From positions 3,782,001 to 3,846,000 of the forward strand of contig NZ_CP007212.1 in NCBI RefSeq assembly GCF_001411805.1: DNA of 64,000 nt, in the 5' to 3' direction. Positions 18,144 through 27,761 of this stretch are shown here, piece by piece. A program made the translations under genes and the position numbers. The first letter of the stretch is position 1. Each line of letters starts with the position of its first letter. The notes under the pieces are model-generated. The model saw nothing but the letters and a program-made list of their open reading frames with translations. It searched no databases and was not told the origin of the DNA. The DNA comes from Burkholderia plantarii (lineage in GTDB: Bacteria > Pseudomonadota > Gammaproteobacteria > Burkholderiales > Burkholderiaceae).

Positions 18144-21100
18144 ATGAAGCCAACGAGCATCAATTCGCGTCGCGCGCACACCGAACCGGACGAGGAGCGC
18201 CCGGCTCCGGCACCGCTTCAGGACCTCGAGCGCCGCGCCCGCGCGAGCACGGCCCTGCCCGAGGGGCTGCGCAACCTCGTCGACAAGGCGACCGCCCGCA
18301 AGCAGACCGCGAGCGCGAGCGGCCTCGGCGACAGCGAGCTGGCACTGGCGGCCCGCAATCCGAACCTGAACGGGCGCGGCGCGCGCGCGCTGCATCGCGA
18401 AGCGACACAGCGGCAGGCCGCGACCCACGCGCCCGCTGAGGCGTCCGCCGATACCGCCACCGGCACGCCGCCACCGCCGCTGCGCACCTCGCGCCTGCCG
18501 AACGCGATGCGCGCGGCGCTCGACCGGCACACGGCGCGCTCGCAGATCGCCGAGACCGCCGGGCTTGGCGATGCGGAACTGGCGCGCCGGCTCGCCGATC
18601 CGGCCACGCGGTCGAAACGCGAAGTGCGCGCGCTGCAACGCGAGTCCGCGCAACGGCAGGCCGCGGCCCCCGATGCGACGAGCACGCCCGGCACCGTGGG
18701 CGACGCCGCGCCCGCCGATGCAGGCATCCGGCTCGACGCGCCCGCGGCGATCGAAGCGCCCGCGCCCGCCGCCGTCGCGCTGCCCACTGGCGCCGTGATC
18801 GATATGGAACAGGGCGGCCTCGACGTCGCGCACCTGCAGCAGACCGTCGCCGCGCTGGCCGCGGCGCTGCCCGAGATTCCCGCGTCCGCCGCCGGCACGC
18901 GCCTGCGCGAGCGGCTCGCCAGCGAACTCGCCGGGATCGGCACGGTCGCCGCGGACTCCGGCCTGCGCCCGGACCAGCGCGGCCTCGCGATCCGCGACGG
19001 CTTCGCCCGCGCGTCGCGCGCCGCGCGCGTGCTGGCGCGCTACCTCGACCGCGATCACGCGAACCACGGCAATGCCGCCGGCGGCGTGCCGGCGCGGGAA
19101 CGGGCCATGTCGTACTTCCTGCTCGCCGGCCTGATGACGGAGCTCAAGCGCATCCACCTGAGCGCGGCGGCGCCCGACCTGATGGCGCACTACGCCGAGC
19201 GCGAGGTCGCGCGGCTCGAACGCGTCGCGCCCGGCATCAGCCAGGGCGTGTCCGGCCCGAACGTCGCGACCAGTACCGGCGCGAGCCTCGAATACTCGGT
19301 CGGCGTGGGCCACGTCGGCGGCAGCGCGTCGGCCGGCCGGACCTTCTTCTCCGACGACGATCGCGACATCGATTTCTGGACCTCGTACAGCGTCGCGCTG
19401 CAGGGCGGCATCGGCAGCAAGATCGCGAACTGGGCCGCGCGCCTGAACGGCCAGGCCGCGTACTCGGCCGGCGGCACCTACTTCGAGCATGACGACCTGC
19501 GCGAGCTCGTGAAGCTGGTGGCCAACATGGACGCGAACCGCTCGTGGATCACCTCGTCCGGCCCGAAGACGCGCAAGCTCGTCCACGGCTGGGAACACTT
19601 CAAGGACAAGGTCTCGCAGGGCCTCAACCGCAACTACGTGCCGGCGCCGGAGCGGCCGTACTTCCTGACCGACCGGAAGCTCGCCAAGGGCTTCAACGGC
19701 GTGAAGACCGCGCTGCTTGCCATGGCGCTCGACGAGCAGCAGCGCGCCCACGGCGACGCGCCGGTGTTCGATGCGATCGTCGCGCAGGCCTACCCCGCCA
19801 CCGGCGACGTGCTGCGCCGGCGTATCGCCGACCGGCAGCCGCTGCCGCCCGCGCCGCGCCGCGACGTGCCCGACTCGGTGGCCTACGCGGACCGCCGCGT
19901 GGCGTTCCGCGAGGCGACGCTGGCCGTCGACGGCAGCCTCGGCCGCGCCACGGACGGCAGCCCGAACCTCGGCGCGGGCGGCACGTTCGACCTGCTCGCG
20001 CGCGGCGACCTGCTGCAGTTCTTCACCGAGACGGCCAACGCCCCGCACCAGATCCTCGATCCGGCGCATCACAAGGACTTCCGGGCGACCCTCGCGCTGC
20101 ACCAGCGGCTCGACGCCCGCTGCGGCGGCGCCACGCCGCCCGCGCTGCGGCTCTACGACCTGATGCGCCGGCGCCTGCAGGGCGCGGCCGGCGACGAGGC
20201 GATGCCCGCCATGGCGGCGCCCGTGCGCGAACTGTACGGCGACGAGGCGTCGATCCCCGCGCAGTTCCGCAACGCGATCGCCGAACCCTCGGTGGCGCAG
20301 CTCGAGCGCGCCGCGGCCGAGGCGGACGGGCTCGGTCATCTCTACCTGAACTTCATCGAGGATGCCGCCACGCTGCTCGCGCGCAGCGACCGCGCGCTGC
20401 CGCGGCCGGCGCGCGAGCAGCTGGACGCGCTGCGCGGCGAGGCGTTCGAGCGGATCAACGCGGAGGTCTGGCACGGCGGCTACTCGCGCGCCGACGCGCT
20501 GGCTCGCCCCGAGCGCTTCGTGGCGGCCAGCCAGGCCAGCATCAGCCTCGCGCTCGGCGCGGTGGGCACGCACATCGGCATCACCAAGGAGCGCCTCTCG
20601 CACGGCGACGTGGCCCACGCGCAAGCCGCGCAGCAGGCCGACCGCGGCTATGCGGAGGCGCGCGAGCTGCTCGACCGCCTCTATCTGCCGATGAAGAAGC
20701 ACGACGTGCAGAAGAACGGCCCGCTCAAGGAGCAGGCGCTGTGGCAGCGCTGGGACGTGCTGGTGCGCGCCACGGCCTCGGGCGGCGCGGAAATCAACGC
20801 GCTCGGCGCGCTGCTCGGCCATTGGCAGAAGTCGCTCGGGCCGGTCAGCATCGCCAGCGACACGGGCGGCCTGACGCTCTCGGCCGAGGCGAAATTCCTC
20901 TACGCCGACCACCAGATCAACCCGAGCCGGGTCGGCAAGTTCTGGCAGATCACGCTCACCGCGAACGGCGGCAAGCCGCTCGCCGGCGCGGCGCTGCAGG
21001 CGGCGGTGCGCGGCGCGGTCGGCCGGCTCAACGAGGCGCTCGCCACCGACCAGCCGAAGATCGACAGCGCCGAAATCGCGCGGCAGATGCAGGGGCTCGT

Positions 21101-21902
21101 GTTCGACGCCTCGGAAGGCAGCTCGATCGTGATGAAGTTCCGGCAGCCGCCGGGGCTCGGCGTGCGCTCGACGCATCTGCAGTACGTGCGCGTGCTCAAC
21201 AACCAGAATGCCGGCCTCAACCTCTCGGTGACGGTGCCGACCCACGTCGGCATGTTCACGCCGGGCATCTCGCATACCGACTCGTCGCAAGGCTTCGAAG
21301 GCGAGATCATGGGCTCGGACCTCAGCTACCTGATGCTGCAGCATCCGAAGCTCGCCGCGCTGCTCGATCATCCGGACGCGGCCACGCCGGCCGGGCTCGC
21401 GGCGCGCTTCGACGCGCATCCGCGCGTGCGCAACGGCTACTTCGCCACGGCCTCGACGATCGTCGACACGGTGCAGCGCTATGCCGAGTTCCTCGACGCG
21501 AAGGCCCGCGCGGCGCAGGACGGCACGCCACTCGAGGACGCGCCGAAGACCAACGAGTTCTTCCGCTACTACGCGTCGGCGCCGTTCCGGCGCGTGGCCG
21601 AAACGGCGCGTCAGGTACAGCGCCACGCGCCGGGCTCGACGGCGGCGGGCGCGCCGCTAGCCGCGGCCGGCGCGCTCGACGAGGACGTGAGCCTGGACGG
21701 CATCGATCTCGCGGCGGCGCGGGCGCGCCTCGAGGGCGCGAAGTCGATCCGCGAACGCACGGCTTACCTGTGCGGCGAAGGACGGCCGCTGCTGGACGCG
21801 TTCGCGGCGATCGTCGGGCGGACCCGCGAAGTCAACGCCAGTGCGATGTTCCATGCCGAGTCGCGCAACATCGGCTTCCAGGCGGTGATGCGCGAGGCGT
21901 AG
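18144..21902 (+). CDS. large candidate type III effector (1252 residues), family not recognised with confidence
   Basis: A very large soluble protein with no signal peptide, no clear membrane helix and no enzyme motif I can name. The first ~40 residues are Ser/Thr/Pro/Arg-rich, as in type III secretion signals. Residues ~37-93 and ~117-174 are two diverged copies of a ~57-residue repeat (TARKQ/TARSQ, GLGDSEL/GLGDAEL, RALHREATQRQAA/RALQRESAQRQAA). A Pro/Ala-rich linker follows, then a compact region with Gly-rich beta segments (LEYSVGVGHVGGSASAGRTFF, about residues 380-400) and long helical stretches. Size and composition recall AWR-type (RipA) effectors of Ralstonia and Burkholderia, but this is a guess. 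GGAG 7 nt before the ATG fixes the start. The upstream hrpII-type box supports the effector idea. Confidence 0.6.
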   Translation: MKPTSINSRRAHTEPDEERPAPAPLQDLERRARASTALPEGLRNLVDKATARKQTASASGLGDSELALAARNPNLNGRGARALHREATQRQAATHAPAEASADTATGTPPPPLRTSRLPNAMRAALDRHTARSQIAETAGLGDAELARRLADPATRSKREVRALQRESAQRQAAAPDATSTPGTVGDAAPADAGIRLDAPAAIEAPAPAAVALPTGAVIDMEQGGLDVAHLQQTVAALAAALPEIPASAAGTRLRERLASELAGIGTVAADSGLRPDQRGLAIRDGFARASRAARVLARYLDRDHANHGNAAGGVPARERAMSYFLLAGLMTELKRIHLSAAAPDLMAHYAEREVARLERVAPGISQGVSGPNVATSTGASLEYSVGVGHVGGSASAGRTFFSDDDRDIDFWTSYSVALQGGIGSKIANWAARLNGQAAYSAGGTYFEHDDLRELVKLVANMDANRSWITSSGPKTRKLVHGWEHFKDKVSQGLNRNYVPAPERPYFLTDRKLAKGFNGVKTALLAMALDEQQRAHGDAPVFDAIVAQAYPATGDVLRRRIADRQPLPPAPRRDVPDSVAYADRRVAFREATLAVDGSLGRATDGSPNLGAGGTFDLLARGDLLQFFTETANAPHQILDPAHHKDFRATLALHQRLDARCGGATPPALRLYDLMRRRLQGAAGDEAMPAMAAPVRELYGDEASIPAQFRNAIAEPSVAQLERAAAEADGLGHLYLNFIEDAATLLARSDRALPRPAREQLDALRGEAFERINAEVWHGGYSRADALARPERFVAASQASISLALGAVGTHIGITKERLSHGDVAHAQAAQQADRGYAEARELLDRLYLPMKKHDVQKNGPLKEQALWQRWDVLVRATASGGAEINALGALLGHWQKSLGPVSIASDTGGLTLSAEAKFLYADHQINPSRVGKFWQITLTANGGKPLAGAALQAAVRGAVGRLNEALATDQPKIDSAEIARQMQGLVFDASEGSSIVMKFRQPPGLGVRSTHLQYVRVLNNQNAGLNLSVTVPTHVGMFTPGISHTDSSQGFEGEIMGSDLSYLMLQHPKLAALLDHPDAATPAGLAARFDAHPRVRNGYFATASTIVDTVQRYAEFLDAKARAAQDGTPLEDAPKTNEFFRYYASAPFRRVAETARQVQRHAPGSTAAGAPLAAAGALDEDVSLDGIDLAAARARLEGAKSIRERTAYLCGEGRPLLDAFAAIVGRTREVNASAMFHAESRNIGFQAVMREA
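18252..18665 (+). repeat. two-copy protein-level repeat inside the effector candidate
   Basis: The first copy runs 18252-18422 and the second 18492-18665. They share the GLGD(S/A)ELA and RAL(H/Q)RE(A/S)(T/A)QRQAA cores but have diverged at DNA level, so the duplication is old and was kept by selection. Confidence 0.75.
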
Positions 21903-21955
21903 ACCTCGCGGGAGACGCGTCGGGCCGGCGATTGCCGTGGATTCGACGTGAAGCG

Positions 21956-22909
21956 CTAGAACATGTCGTCCGCGATCGGCCGCGGGCTCATGCCGCCGCC
22001 CGGCACCGTAACGCTCACGCTCTGGTAATGGAGATCGCCATCGGTGGCATATTCCCGAAGGCCGATGCGCTCGGTCCTGAAGGTGCCGCCGTCGTCCAGC
22101 TGCCGGTAGTGCAGATCGTAGCGGCCGGGCGTGAGCGCCTGCAGCCGGAACGACCGGCCGGCCGGGATGAAGAACTGGCGAACCACCGCCGGCCCCGTCG
22201 CCTCGTCGACGCGGATCAGCTTGCCGTACACGTCGAACGGATTGCCGGCGTTGTCGATCGTGATGTCCGAATGGCCCTCGTTCGCCGACACCGGATAGCC
22301 GCTCAGATAGGCCGCCCGCTCCGGCCACGCCAGCCCGTTGGGCGCGAACGCGGGACGGACGTAGCGCGGGCCGTCCTTCGTCAGGGGAATGGCGCCTGGC
22401 GACGGTGGCGTGTACGACCCGGCCGGAGTCTCGACCGGCGGCGGCGCGCCGCCCTCCACCTTGTCCGGCGCACGCGCCTGCTTCGACAGCGCGCTGATGC
22501 CCAGCCAGGCGATCACGCCGATCAGCAGCCAGGCACGCAGCGGCACGCTCCCCAGCCTGCGCCGGCCCGGGCCGGTTCGCGTCGGCGGCGGGCGCTGGGG
22601 GCGGGCCGCGGCGGCGGGAGGTTCGGGCGCGCGCGCCGCGGACGCGTCGCGACGCGCGGCATGCGCCGCCTCGCGCTCCTTTCTCGCCAGCCAGTCGTCA
22701 TGATCGGCGCGCGCGGCCGGATCGCCGAGCACGTCATAAGCGGCATTGATGATCTTGAAGATCTGCGCGGCCCGCGGGTCGCGATTGCGATCGGGATGGT
22801 ACTTCTGCGCGAGACTTTTATAGGCGGCGCGAATCACCTCGGGAGGCGCATCGCGCGATACCTTCAGATTGTCATAATGACTGTGGACTTTCATCCATTT
22901 CCCCGACAC
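21956..22909 (-). CDS. membrane-anchored J-domain protein
   Basis: A 317-residue protein. Residues ~11-70 are a DnaJ J-domain (YDNLKVSRDAPPEVIRAAYKSLAQ, then YHPDRN with the HPD tripeptide that stimulates DnaK). A basic Pro/Ala-rich linker follows, then one membrane helix at about 127-147 (LRAWLLIGVIAWLGISAL) and a ~165-residue C-terminal domain, probably periplasmic, with several beta segments (RYDLHYRQLDDGGTF). Met6 is an alternative start. It would recruit DnaK at the inner membrane; the client is unknown. It converges on the effector candidate with 53 nt between the stops. Confidence 0.85.
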   Translation of the reverse strand: MSGKWMKVHSHYDNLKVSRDAPPEVIRAAYKSLAQKYHPDRNRDPRAAQIFKIINAAYDVLGDPAARADHDDWLARKEREAAHAARRDASAARAPEPPAAAARPQRPPPTRTGPGRRRLGSVPLRAWLLIGVIAWLGISALSKQARAPDKVEGGAPPPVETPAGSYTPPSPGAIPLTKDGPRYVRPAFAPNGLAWPERAAYLSGYPVSANEGHSDITIDNAGNPFDVYGKLIRVDEATGPAVVRQFFIPAGRSFRLQALTPGRYDLHYRQLDDGGTFRTERIGLREYATDGDLHYQSVSVTVPGGGMSPRPIADDMF

Positions 22910-23020
22910 GACGGCACGAGTGGTTCGCCACCCGTGGCGGCGTCCATCTTACCGCACGCGATCGGCCGCGCCACCGGACCGGTCAAGCCGCCGCGCCTCG
23001 GTCGAAACCTCGACGAAACC

Positions 23021-26000
23021 TCAATGAAACTCGCGGCTCGAGGTGCGCAGCCCGCCCAGCAGCGGCGTCAGGTCCTCCAGATACTGCGCGATCAGGTGCC
23101 GGACCTCGTTCTCGCTCTGCCACACGCCGTACACGGCCAGCAGCCGCGCATCGAGAATCTCGCGACGCTGCCGCTCGATCAGCTCGCGCCGCACGATCAC
23201 GTTCACGCTGCCGGTCTCGTCCTCCAGCGTGACGAACAGCGTGCCCTTCGCGGTGCCCGGCATCTGCCGCGCGGTGACGATCCCGCAGGCGCGCGCGAGC
23301 CGCTTGTTGCGGTGGACGCTCAACTCCTCGGCCGAGGACAGCCGGCGCGCGCGCAGCGCGTCGCGCAGCAGCGCCACCGGATGCCGGTTCAGCGTCAGGC
23401 CGATGGTGCGATAGTCGGCGAGGATGTCGTCGGCCTCGGACGGCGCGCCGAACGCCGGCTTCACCGGTTCGTCGATCGGCGCGGCGGCCAGCAGGTCGCG
23501 CGACGGCGCCGCCGCCACCGCCTGCCAGAGCGCGTCGCGCCGGTTGCCGGCGAGCGTCGCGAACGCGTTCGCGGCCGCCAGCGCCTCCAGCTCGCGCCGC
23601 TCCAGCCGCGCGCGGCGCGCCAGGTCGTCGACGCTCTCGAACGGCCGCGCGGCGCGCGCCGCCTCGATGCGCAGCGCGGCCTCGCGGCCCAGCCCGGCCA
23701 CCAGCGCCATGCCGAGCCGCACCGCCGGCCGGCCCGCGGGCGGCGGCTCGCCGGGCAGCGCTTCGAGCGAGGCATCCCAGCCGCTCGCCGTCACGTCGAT
23801 CGGCCGCACCGTCACGCCGTGCCGCTTCGCGTCCTGCACCAGCTGCGCGGGCGGATAGAAGCCCATTGGCTGGCTGTTCAGCAGCGCCGCGAGGAAGATC
23901 GCCGGCTCGTGGCACTTGAGCCAGCTGCTCGCGTAGACGAGGATCGCGAAGCTCGCCGCATGGCTCTCCGGAAAGCCGTATTCGCCGAAGCCCTTGATCT
24001 GCTCGAAGATCTGGTCCGCGAACTTCTCCGGATAATCGCGCGCGCGCATGCCCGCGACGATCCGCTCGCGATACTTGCCGAGATCGCCCTTGCGCTTCCA
24101 GGCCGCCATCGCGCGGCGCAGCTCGTCGGCCTCGCCCGGCGTGAAGCCGGCCGCGATGATCGCGATCTGCATCACCTGCTCCTGGAAGATCGGCACGCCG
24201 TTCGTGCGTTCGAGCGCCGGCTTCAGGTCCTCCTTCGGATACTCGACGGGCTCGAGCCCCTGCCGGCGCCGCAGGTACGGATGCACGGCACCGCCCTGGA
24301 TCGGCCCCGGCCGCACGAGCGCCACCTCGATCACGAGGTCGTAGTAGCAGGCGGGCTTCAGGCGCGGCAGCATCGACATCTGCGCGCGCGACTCGATCTG
24401 GAACACGCCCACCGTGTCGGCGCGCGAGATCATCGCGTAGGTCGCCCCGTCGCCTTCCTCGATGTCGGCGATCCGCATGCGCGTGCCGCGCCACGCCTCG
24501 ACGAAATCGAACGCGCGATGCAGCGCGGTCAGCATGCCGAGCCCGAGCACGTCCACCTTCATGAGCCCGAGCGCCTCGAGATCGTCCTTGTCCCACTGGA
24601 TCACGCGGCGCCCCTCCATCGCCGCGTTCTCGATCGGCACGAGCCGCGTGAGCTTGTCGCGGCTGATCACGAAGCCGCCCGAATGCTGCGACAGGTGGCG
24701 CGGAAAGCCGAGCAGCCGCGATGCGAGTTCGGCCCAGGCGCGGATCAGCGGCACCTCGGGATCGAGCCCGACCGAGGCGAAGCGCGCGAGCAGGTCGGCA
24801 CTGCCGTCGAACCAGCGGTGTCCCTTGGCGACGCGCTCGACCAGCACCGGATCGACGCCGAGCGCCTTGCCGGTCTCGCGCAGCGCGCCGCGCGGCCGGT
24901 AGGTGGAGACCGCCGCCGCGAGCGCGGTGCGATCCTTGCCGTATTTCCAGTAGATGTACTGGATCACTTCCTCGCGCCGCTCGTGCTCGAAATCGACGTC
25001 GATGTCGGGCGGCTCGCCGCGCTCCTTGCTGATGAAGCGCTCGAACAGCATGGTGCTACGCTGCGGGTCGACGGACGTCACGCCGAGGCAATAGCAGACC
25101 ACCGAGTTCGCGGCCGAGCCGCGCCCCTGGCACAGGATGTCCTGCTCACGCGCGAACTTGACGATGTCGTAGACGGTCAGGAAGAACGGCTCGTATTCCA
25201 TCTCGGCGATCAGCGCGAGCTCGTAGTCGATCCGCGCCAGCACGTCGGCCGGGACACCGTCGGGATGCGTCTCCTCCGGAAAACGCTTCAGCGCGCCGAG
25301 CCGGGTTTCCTGCGCCAGGTATTCGGTCGGCGTCATGCCCGCCGGCACGATCTCGCGCGGATATTCGTACTTCAGGTCGTCCATGTCGAAGCGGCAGGCG
25401 TCGAGCATCCGGCAGGTCTCGGCGATCGCCTCCTCCGGAAACAGTCGCGCGATGCGCCCGAGCCCGCGCAGGTGCTGCTCGGCGTTCGCGGCCAGCGCGT
25501 AGCCGCACTCGCCGACCGGCCGGCCGATCCGGATCGCCGTCATCAGGTCCTGCAGCGGCTTGCACGAGCGCACGTGCATCGTCACGTCGCCGAGCGCGAC
25601 GAGCGGCATCGCGCGCCGCGCGCCGGCCGCCTCGATCGTCTCGCGATACACGCCGTCGAGCGAGCGCCCCAGCTGGACGAGGCCGAGCCGCGCGCGCTCG
25701 CCGAACTGCGCCGCGCACCACGCAAGCTGCGCGTCGAGCACGTCGGCGCGCACCGGATAGGCCGGCACCAGGATCGCGAAGCAGTCTGGCATGCCGCGCA
25801 GATGCGCGAGCTCGGGCGGCGGCGCGGCCAGCATGCGCGGCGTGAGCGTGTAGGTGCCTTTCGGCGCCGCCATGCGCCGCCACGAGATCAGCTCGGACAG
25901 GTTGCCGTAGCCCTCGCGATTGCGCGCCAGCAGCACGAGCCCGAACGCGCCGGGGCCGGGGTCGCCGCCCGGCGCGACGAGGTCGGGCGTCAGCGCGAAA

Positions 26001-26278
26001 TACGCGCCGACGGCGAGCCGGAACGGCTCGGGCTGGTCGGCCGGCAATCCGCCCGCCGCCTTCCAGGCGGCTTCGAGTTCGGCGTTCTTCGCCTTCACGG
26101 CCACATGCATGCGCGGCGCGCCGGCGAGCGAGCATTCGTCGGTGACCGCGATGCCGCGATAACCAAGTTCGTGCGCGCGCGCGACGAGTTCGTCGGCCGA
26201 CGACGCGCCGCACAGGAACGAGAAATTCGAGCGGCAGAACAGCTCAGCGTAGGCAGGCAGGGCCGACGGCATCACCAT
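23021..26278 (-). CDS. dnaE2: error-prone DNA polymerase DnaE2 (ImuC)
   Basis: A 1085-residue C-family polymerase alpha subunit of the SOS mutagenesis type, acting in translesion synthesis with ImuA and ImuB. An N-terminal PHP domain starts YAELFCRSNFSFLCGASS. The palm catalytic segment is PDIDVDFEHERREEVIQYIYWKYG. Fingers (HLSQHSGGFVI) and a C-terminal OB fold (GIVTARQMPGTAKGTLFVTLED) follow. It is shorter than replicative DnaE (about 1160-1180 residues) because the tau-binding tail is missing. It starts 4 nt after the imuB stop. Confidence 0.96.
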   Translation of the reverse strand: MVMPSALPAYAELFCRSNFSFLCGASSADELVARAHELGYRGIAVTDECSLAGAPRMHVAVKAKNAELEAAWKAAGGLPADQPEPFRLAVGAYFALTPDLVAPGGDPGPGAFGLVLLARNREGYGNLSELISWRRMAAPKGTYTLTPRMLAAPPPELAHLRGMPDCFAILVPAYPVRADVLDAQLAWCAAQFGERARLGLVQLGRSLDGVYRETIEAAGARRAMPLVALGDVTMHVRSCKPLQDLMTAIRIGRPVGECGYALAANAEQHLRGLGRIARLFPEEAIAETCRMLDACRFDMDDLKYEYPREIVPAGMTPTEYLAQETRLGALKRFPEETHPDGVPADVLARIDYELALIAEMEYEPFFLTVYDIVKFAREQDILCQGRGSAANSVVCYCLGVTSVDPQRSTMLFERFISKERGEPPDIDVDFEHERREEVIQYIYWKYGKDRTALAAAVSTYRPRGALRETGKALGVDPVLVERVAKGHRWFDGSADLLARFASVGLDPEVPLIRAWAELASRLLGFPRHLSQHSGGFVISRDKLTRLVPIENAAMEGRRVIQWDKDDLEALGLMKVDVLGLGMLTALHRAFDFVEAWRGTRMRIADIEEGDGATYAMISRADTVGVFQIESRAQMSMLPRLKPACYYDLVIEVALVRPGPIQGGAVHPYLRRRQGLEPVEYPKEDLKPALERTNGVPIFQEQVMQIAIIAAGFTPGEADELRRAMAAWKRKGDLGKYRERIVAGMRARDYPEKFADQIFEQIKGFGEYGFPESHAASFAILVYASSWLKCHEPAIFLAALLNSQPMGFYPPAQLVQDAKRHGVTVRPIDVTASGWDASLEALPGEPPPAGRPAVRLGMALVAGLGREAALRIEAARAARPFESVDDLARRARLERRELEALAAANAFATLAGNRRDALWQAVAAAPSRDLLAAAPIDEPVKPAFGAPSEADDILADYRTIGLTLNRHPVALLRDALRARRLSSAEELSVHRNKRLARACGIVTARQMPGTAKGTLFVTLEDETGSVNVIVRRELIERQRREILDARLLAVYGVWQSENEVRHLIAQYLEDLTPLLGGLRTSSREFH

Positions 26279-26282
26279 CGCG

Positions 26283-27761
26283 TCACCCGAACAGGCCGTG
26301 CAGGAACCAGCGCGGCTCGCTGTGGCGCCGGTCGCGGTCCATGTAGATCCAGTAGCAGGCGCCGTCGTCGTCCTGCGCGACGTAGTAGTCGCGCAGCACG
26401 ACCTGCCCGTCGAACCAGCCGCCTTCGACGCGCTCGGCCGTCGACATCAGCCGCAGCGGCGTGCGATGGCAAGGCCGGTTCTCGCGCATCGCCAGCGCGA
26501 TCGGCTCGGCCAGCAGCCAGGCGGGGCGCGGCGCCGCGGCCGGCGCCTCGGGCCGGCGGCCCGCCGGCGCATGCGAGGGCAGCCAGCGGTTCGCGGCCTC
26601 GGGCCGATGGTCGGCGCCGGGCGCCGCGCACAGCACGTTGTCGGCGCCGAGGCGCGCGCTCAGCAGCTCGACCAGCCGCGCGCGCGCCTCGCGCGTGCGG
26701 CCCGGCTCGGGGAACAGGTCGACGGGCGGCGGCGCGACTGACTCGACGCGCGTCGCGACGAGCCGCACCGCCAGCACGGCGGCTGGCAGTTCGGCGCGCG
26801 CGAGCCGCTCGCCGAGCACGCGCAGGCAGTGCAGCTCGTCGCGCGTGGGCTCGGCGAACGCGAGCTCGACCGAGGTCGGCGGCACCGCGCAGCGGCCGCG
26901 CTCGTGCTCGAGGTCGAAGCGCAGCGCGGCGAGCGAAAGCTGCCGCGCGGCCAGCCAGCCGCCCAGTTGCGCCACCAGCCGGCGCGCGACGAACAGCACC
27001 GCCTCCGCGTGCTCGACGCGCTCCGGCAATTCGAGGCGCGCGTCGAATTCGGGGGGGATCGGCAGCCACGCGAACGGCTCCGGCAGTTCGCCGTAGGCAC
27101 GATCGAGCGCCTCGAGCAGCCCCGGCCCGCAGCGGCGCTGCAGCCCCGCGCGCGGCAGCCGGCGCAGGTCGGCGAGCGTCGCGCAGCCGAGTCCGTCGAG
27201 CCAGCCTGCATAGGGCCGCGCGGCCGGCATCAGCACGCAGGGCAGCGCGTCGAGCACGCGCCGCAGGCTGGCCTCGCGCGCCACGCGCCGGCGCCGGCCG
27301 CGGCCCGGCCGGCCGCGTGCCAGCAGCCAGGCGCCGCGGCCGGTCGGCGCGGCGCCGATGCGCGCCGCGTAACCGAGTGCCGCCAGCGCCGCGCCCACCT
27401 GCCGGCACAGCGCGGGCAGCCCGCCGAACAGCCGCAGGCTCGCGCCGACGTCGACGATCAGCGTCGCCTCCTCGTCGAGCGCGACCGACGGCGAGAAGCG
27501 CAGCAGCGCCAGTGCGACCGCACGCAGCGCATCGGCCTCGCGCGCGAGATCGCGCTCGACCAGATGCGTGTCGGGCGCGAGCGTCAGCACGCCGCCGCGC
27601 TTCATGCCGGGCCGCACGCCGCGCGCGCGGGCCGCCGCGTCGGCCACCAGCACCACGCCCTGCTCGAGCACGGCGCTGCCCGCGGCCGGCGCGGGCTCAG
27701 GCGAGCACGCGCACACGTCGAGCGGCAGGCGCGGCAGATGGATGCCGAGCAAGACGCGCAT
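26283..27761 (-). CDS. imuB: Y-family polymerase-like protein ImuB
   Basis: A 492-residue Y-family polymerase homologue that in this cassette acts as the hub binding the beta clamp, ImuA and DnaE2 instead of synthesising DNA. The N terminus LLGIHLPRLPLDV and the ERDLAREADALRAVALALLRFSPSVALD / LIVDVGASLRLFGG segments are typical; the acidic catalytic residues of active Y-family enzymes are not evident, as in other ImuB proteins. The start overlaps the end of imuA by 65 nt. Confidence 0.93.
   Translation of the reverse strand: MRVLLGIHLPRLPLDVCACSPEPAPAAGSAVLEQGVVLVADAAARARGVRPGMKRGGVLTLAPDTHLVERDLAREADALRAVALALLRFSPSVALDEEATLIVDVGASLRLFGGLPALCRQVGAALAALGYAARIGAAPTGRGAWLLARGRPGRGRRRRVAREASLRRVLDALPCVLMPAARPYAGWLDGLGCATLADLRRLPRAGLQRRCGPGLLEALDRAYGELPEPFAWLPIPPEFDARLELPERVEHAEAVLFVARRLVAQLGGWLAARQLSLAALRFDLEHERGRCAVPPTSVELAFAEPTRDELHCLRVLGERLARAELPAAVLAVRLVATRVESVAPPPVDLFPEPGRTREARARLVELLSARLGADNVLCAAPGADHRPEAANRWLPSHAPAGRRPEAPAAAPRPAWLLAEPIALAMRENRPCHRTPLRLMSTAERVEGGWFDGQVVLRDYYVAQDDDGACYWIYMDRDRRHSEPRWFLHGLFG

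Noticed and set aside
17637..21626. A minus-strand frame of about 1,330 codons opposite the effector candidate
   Set aside because: Same compositional artefact. The plus-strand frame has a good ribosome site, an internal repeat with diverged DNA, and non-biased hydrophobic segments.
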